Source of the DNA: Sipunculus nudus
Taxonomy: Eukaryota > Annelida > Sipuncula > Golfingiida > Sipunculidae
Reading direction: 5' to 3'
Assembly: GCA_026874595.1 (NCBI GenBank)
Contig: CM049316.1
Coordinates: 49,850,695-49,914,694 of the forward strand
Length of the DNA: 64,000 nt
Part shown: positions 60,117 to 64,000 of the stretch, in pieces
How the letters are laid out: the number at the start of each line of letters is the position of its first letter
Position numbering within the stretch: position 1 is the first letter of the stretch
The notes under the pieces: model-generated
The model's input: the letters and a program-made list of their open reading frames with translations, nothing else
Told to the model about the DNA's origin: nothing
Databases searched by the model: none
Position numbers and translations under genes: made by a program

Positions 60117-60545
60117 AATTAGGAACCTTGGCATAGCTGACCAGGAGTGGCCAACCTGCATGTTGACAAAGCAAGTGAAAATTTCCAAATTTCAAATTTA
60201 AACAGATTACATACTTATGTTTACATGCTGTGAAAATTAAATCAACAGTAATCATAGGATAAAAATGTGCCAAGATCAAAGTTGGGCAAAACTGAAGGTA
60301 CTAATTATATTTTTATGCTAAAAACTTTAAATTTACAAAATTCAGATCTAATTTTTGGTATTCTTTATTAAAGAAAGTTAAATACTTGTGGGGGGGGGGA
60401 TTCTCTAATTTCAAAATTTTTCATGTTAAGTGAGTAAATATTTTCCATGTTTTTTACACAGTCCATAACTTTTTTACACTTGATTTTAATTTCTTGCATG
60501 TATATTGGAAATGAAAAGAAAAATACTTCTGGTAATTATAAAGAA
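60117..60545 (+). mobile_element. Family A2 interior, left of the C insertion
   Basis: Matches A2 interior from CCTTGGCATAGCTGACC through AAGTTGGGCAAAACTGAAGG. It stops at TGGTAATTATAAAGAA where the C element begins, and the continuation resumes at 61586. Confidence 0.65.
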
Positions 60546-61585
60546 ACTAGAATATCAGCAAAAGCTGACAAAAGCCCTCAGCCAAAAGAGCAGTGTTTAG
60601 AGGTGGTAACAGTAACAAGTACTAAATATCTGTTCTCACATGGATGTATATCTGTACATGTCTCAGTTATAAATTTAAAATGGAGAGGTATGTACCATGA
60701 TTCATAACAATCCACCAAATGCTTCCTGAAAAATAAGCTTCTAAGTTTTATTCTATTATAAGCTCTGTGACCTTGAAAAGTAGGTCAAGGTCACCCATCT
60801 TCGAACATGAACGAGATTTTTGTCGATATACATCTTCACCAAAGAAATAAAATTCCTATTGTGAATCCTTTTAGAGATATCCCGCTCACAAGGCCAAAGT
60901 TAAAAAATCCAAGAAAAATTCAATAAAAAATCAGAAATTGCAGGTGGCGCGCCCAAACTTGTGCAGCAGTTACAGACCATCAGTCCCTATGATCATAGTA
61001 AGTATTGTGAAAATCCATCCAATGGTTCCTGAGAAATAAGCTTCTAAATGTTTTTCCTATAATCAGCTCTAAAACGTAGAAAAATAGGTCAAGGTCACCC
61101 ATCTTCGAACTTGACCGAGATTTTGTCAATATACATCTTCACCGAAAAAATAAAATTCTTACGGTGAATCTTTTTCGAGATATCCTGCTCACAAGCCCAA
61201 AGTTGAAAAATCCGATAAAAATTCATTAAAAATCAGAAATTGTAGGTGGTGCCACCAAACTTATATAGCAGGTACAGACTATCAGTCCCAATAATCATAG
61301 TAAGTTTTGTTAAAATCCACCAAATGGTTCCTGAGTAATAAGCATCTAAGTGTTTTTCTATAATCAGCTCTAAAATGTAGAAAAATAGGTCAAGGTCACC
61401 CATCTTCGAACTTGACTGAGATTTTGTCGATATACATCTTTACCGAGGAAATAAAATTCTGACGGTGAATCCTTTTCAAGATATCCCGCTCACAAGGTAA
61501 AAGTTAACGGACGCCGGCCGGACGGACGGACGGACAGCTTGGGTGACGACAATAGCCCATCAGCCTAAGGGCTGAGGGCTAAAAA
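60546..61585 (+). mobile_element. Family C element, complete (1.04 kb)
   Basis: Head ACTAGAATATCAGCAAAAGC (hairpin TCAGC/GCTGA) with subterminal AGCCCTCAGCC. The body is about three units of ~300 bp with AGGTCAAGGTCACCCATCTT and a palindrome variant (GGTGGCGCGCCC at about 60943, GGTGGTGCCACC at about 61246). A GACGGACGGACGGACAGC microsatellite follows (61521-61540). The tail hairpin is AGCCCATCAGCC, TAA, GGGCTGAGGGCT, then AAAAA. It is inserted in A where uninterrupted copies read ATGAGGAAAAACAGATGAGT (about 556). Confidence 0.88.
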
Positions 61586-61840
61586 CAGAGAAGTGGTTTT
61601 GATTTTAGGCAGTTCTGAAGTATGATAATAGGTTTTAAATGGAAATTTGAGATATTTCCTTAATTTCACAAAGGAACAAAGAAGCAGTGATCCAGTTTTT
61701 GCAGTGACCCAGGACATGTAACAGTATGCCTAATTTTGGATTCGTAGGTCTAACGGTTTAAAACTTGCCAGTCTAACAGACAGATGGACGACGGACAATG
61801 GACCACAACTATAGCTCAAATGACTTTAAGTTAGCTGAAA
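61586..61840 (+). mobile_element. Family A 3' end, right of the C insertion
   Basis: Continues A interior from GAAGTGGTTTTGATTTTAGG to a degraded tail (GCTCAAATGACTTTAAGTTA, AGCTGAAATAATAAAA) after a short CAGATGGACGACGGAC stretch. Confidence 0.65.
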
Positions 61841-62064
61841 TAATAAAATAAATCACAATCAATTACAATGCATACTAATTAATGCACATTTTAATTATTG
61901 GTTCCAATTTTTTACATGGAAACAATCTATGTCACTTCTGAAGAAAAAAGATAGGGTACTTCAAAACTACAATGTTGAGCCCTGTCTGTGACAGACCTGA
62001 ATGTCAGCGCAGCAGCATATTTTATGTGGCTGCATTTATGAAACTTTCAGCTATTTTAACTTAC

Positions 62065-62269
62065 CCTGAAGTTGGGATGTCAGTGACTGCATGGACTGCA
62101 TCGGGTTAAATGCAGGAGTGGACTGGGTCACAGAGTTCATGCCAGGAAAGGCCTTGGCAGGAGATCCTGGCGTTGATGTAAGTGAAGACAAACTGGCTGG
62201 AAATGTACTGGAAGCTGACCCTTGAAGACCTAGGTGGCCAACGCTACCCATCCCCACAGGATCCATCTG
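62065..62269 (-). CDS. CNOT1: CNOT1 internal exon (first of five in window)
   Basis: Internal coding exon of 205 nt (68 codons plus one base) on the minus strand. It encodes a Ser/Pro/Gly/Met/Gln-rich linker with landmarks QMDPVGMG, STPGSPAKAFPG and MQSLTSQLQ. The acceptor AG is at 62271-62270 and the donor GTAAGT starts at 62064. It starts in phase 0 and leaves one base (G), which the next exon completes to Gly. The linker composition fits the low-complexity stretch that precedes the tristetraprolin-binding region of CNOT1. Low-complexity sequence is weak evidence alone, so identity rests mainly on strand, order and phase agreement with the conserved downstream exons. The acceptor reads CAGCAG, so one Gln could be skipped. 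Confidence 0.78.
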
Positions 62270-62339
62270 CTGTGTACACAAAATCACTGCTTAGCATTTA
62301 CAGGCACAGAGAAGGATTACACTTTGTATAAACTCAGGT

Positions 62340-63298
62340 CAAAAACTTCACAAAACAAATGGGTCTGGAACCATTCGAACAAACTTGAGAAAGATTGTTC
62401 CATGGATTAAATCTGTGAAATATTGGACAATTTGGCTGTACAGTTTTAAAGAAGAAGATTTTTAAAGCTTTTAGCTTTTTCCCTATAAAATTCTTACATC
62501 ATCAGTAACTGCAAGTTAAAACCTCTGTTACTCATCAACTAACAAATTCCTTTTCTATTAATTTTTCTTTAATTTGTTATTTAAAACCAATAAAAATTTA
62601 GATTGTTATAACATTTTTATTGTTTTTCAAAACAACTACTAGATGAGTTGGGTTGGACACCTGGATCAACTGTGGTTGGGCATAAGCTGCCTGGCTGCCC
62701 CAGTGTATGCCTCGCCTCAAGGGTGCATAATTTGCTGAAAGGTCAACATACAGGTGACTGAAGAGGGGCTGGGTAGAGCCTGGGTCTGACATGGTGTCAT
62801 AAAAACATTAAAAGCTTCAATTTTTGGCCAATTTCTTTCAGCTTTCTAAACTAAAAAGCTGAAATCCTTATGTGTGCATGATATGAAAATTATATCAACA
62901 GTGCTCTCAGGAAACAAATGTGCCATGGTCAAAGCTGGGCAAAATTTAAGGTACAAATTTTATATTTATACTAATAATTTGTAAAATTTGAAAATTTCAG
63001 AACTAATTTTGGGTATTCAATTGAATCTTGATTAAATAATGTTGCATCCCTGAAAAAATATTTCTAGCTTCAGCAATCCTCTTGTTAAGGGAGTAAATAT
63101 ATTTCTTGATTTTTTAAGAAGTGCATTATGTTTTGGCCCATAACTTAAAACAATTAAGCAATACTGACATTATTTCTGGCATATGCATAGCAAATGTATA
63201 GAAATATCTATATTATACATGATCAAAATCAGATCAGTGGTTTTGATATACAAAATCTAAAATGTAGCATAGCAAGAATAACAATGAATAAAATACAA
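62340..63298 (+). mobile_element. D fragment joined to A1 interior fragment
   Basis: 62360-62490 is D interior (GAACCATTCGAACAAACTTG through AGCTTTTTCCCTATAAAA). From about 62495 it is A1 interior (CATCAGTAACTGCAAGTTAA, ACTACTAGATGAGTTGGG, GTGCCATGGTCAAAGCTGG). It ends near GATCAGTGGTTTTGATATAC and a short unclassified tract before the E head. No termini are present. Confidence 0.65.
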
Positions 63299-64000
63299 AC
63301 TAGATGTGTCGGAACGACACGAATGCCCCCGCCTGGGGCAAATTAGAAATACGGGTTCTGTTACGGGTCATTATAAAGCAACACACCAAAAATGAGGCCA
63401 GTATCTGCAGGCACTGTGAAAAAAAGTCCATACATGTGCATTTTCCATAAAAATTTCTGTCTTTCATGAAATTTTCTATGTTTAGGAGCCGTAAGACAAT
63501 GAAAAGTAGGTCAACCGGGATGAAACGCAAACTGGATCTGCAACTGTCATTATCTGCTCACACATAAAAAATCAGGGTGGTATCTGCAGGCATTGAGGAA
63601 AAAAAGTTGGTACATATGCATTTGTTATGAAAATTTCTATTTTTCATGAAACTTTCTATGTTCAGGAGCAGTCAAATGGTCAAAAGTAGGTCAACTGAGA
63701 CAAAACAAGAACTTGATCTGTAACTGGTCATTATCTGCCTACCCACCAAAAATCAAGCCCGTATCTGCAGGCATTGCGAAAAAAAAGTCTGTACATGTGC
63801 ACTTTTTTATGAAATTTTCTATGTTAGACCACCGTGAAACAGTCAAAAGTAGGTCAACTGGGACAAAACATGAACTCAATCTGTAACTGGTCATTATCTG
63901 CCCACACACCAAAAATGAGGCCAATATCTGCAGGTATTGCGAAAAAAAGTCAGTACATGTGTATTTGTCATGAAAATTTATATTTTCATGAAATTTTCTA
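63299..64000 (+). mobile_element. Family E element, 5' part (cut by window edge)
   Basis: Head ACTAGATGTGTCGGAACGAC and GCCCCCGCCTGGGGC, then more than three ~180-bp units (TCAAAAGTAGGTCAAC, ATCTGCAGGCATTG). The window ends inside the body. Compared with 47154, the first unit has lost about 120 bp after GGGGCAAATTAGAAA. Confidence 0.88.

Noticed and set aside
1-64000. An autonomous Helitron/Helentron (Rep-helicase) or reverse transcriptase gene
   Set aside because: No frame long enough and no HUH, helicase or RT motif was seen on either strand; all hairpin-family copies here appear non-autonomous.

Overview
The window is eukaryotic intronic DNA from a large, AT-rich invertebrate genome, most probably a bivalve or other mollusc. 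The host gene is on the minus strand. Five short exons were recognised: 62065-62269, 41274-41387, 38905-39089, 17678-17913 and 2232-2310. Together they encode 273 codons of CNOT1, the scaffold subunit of the CCR4-NOT deadenylase. Exon phases interlock at every junction (819 nt in total, phase 0 at both outer edges), and the last three exons run colinearly into the region that binds tristetraprolin in vertebrate CNOT1. The gene continues beyond both window edges. The introns are 20.7, 2.2, 21.0 and 15.4 kb.

Almost everything else is non-coding mobile DNA inserted in those introns. At least six families (called A, B, C, D, E and G here) share one terminal grammar. They start AC[A/T]AG or ACTG, followed by a short palindrome and then a subterminal motif. 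The interior consists of 150-340 bp tandem units, followed by an ACGG- or CGG-type microsatellite. The end is a 3' terminus carrying the inverted copy of that family's subterminal motif, usually in a hairpin, then TAAAAA or a similar short A-rich end. This resembles non-autonomous Helentron derivatives (HINEs), which are known to be abundant in bivalves. No Rep/helicase gene is present. A seventh family (H) has the start but no recognised matching end, and an F array of about 148 bp units carries nuclear-receptor-like half-sites.

Layout: 1-2.2 kb, A tails and unclassified DNA; 2.2 kb, CNOT1 exon; 2.5-4.6 kb, A-family 5' parts with poly-G tracts; 4.6-11.2 kb, a D element containing a B element and an A element; 11.4-12.7 kb, family H; 12.8-17.6 kb, E, R1, F and A/B fragments; 17.7 kb, CNOT1 exon; 18.6-32.1 kb, a six-level nest (D2 > E > A > D1 > D2 > B); 32.6-38.4 kb, an A variant with a 340-bp array and nested B; 38.9-41.4 kb, two CNOT1 exons around a complete B; 41.8-43.7 kb, a TIR element; 44-45.9 kb, R1 and D; 45.9-60.1 kb, a probable G element containing a second deep nest; 60.5-61.6 kb, complete C in an A remnant; 62.1 kb, CNOT1 exon; then A and E fragments to the end.

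Many insertion junctions can be proved inside the window because a related uninterrupted copy provides the empty site. The recognised A-E and G family termini all lie on the plus strand, antisense to CNOT1.
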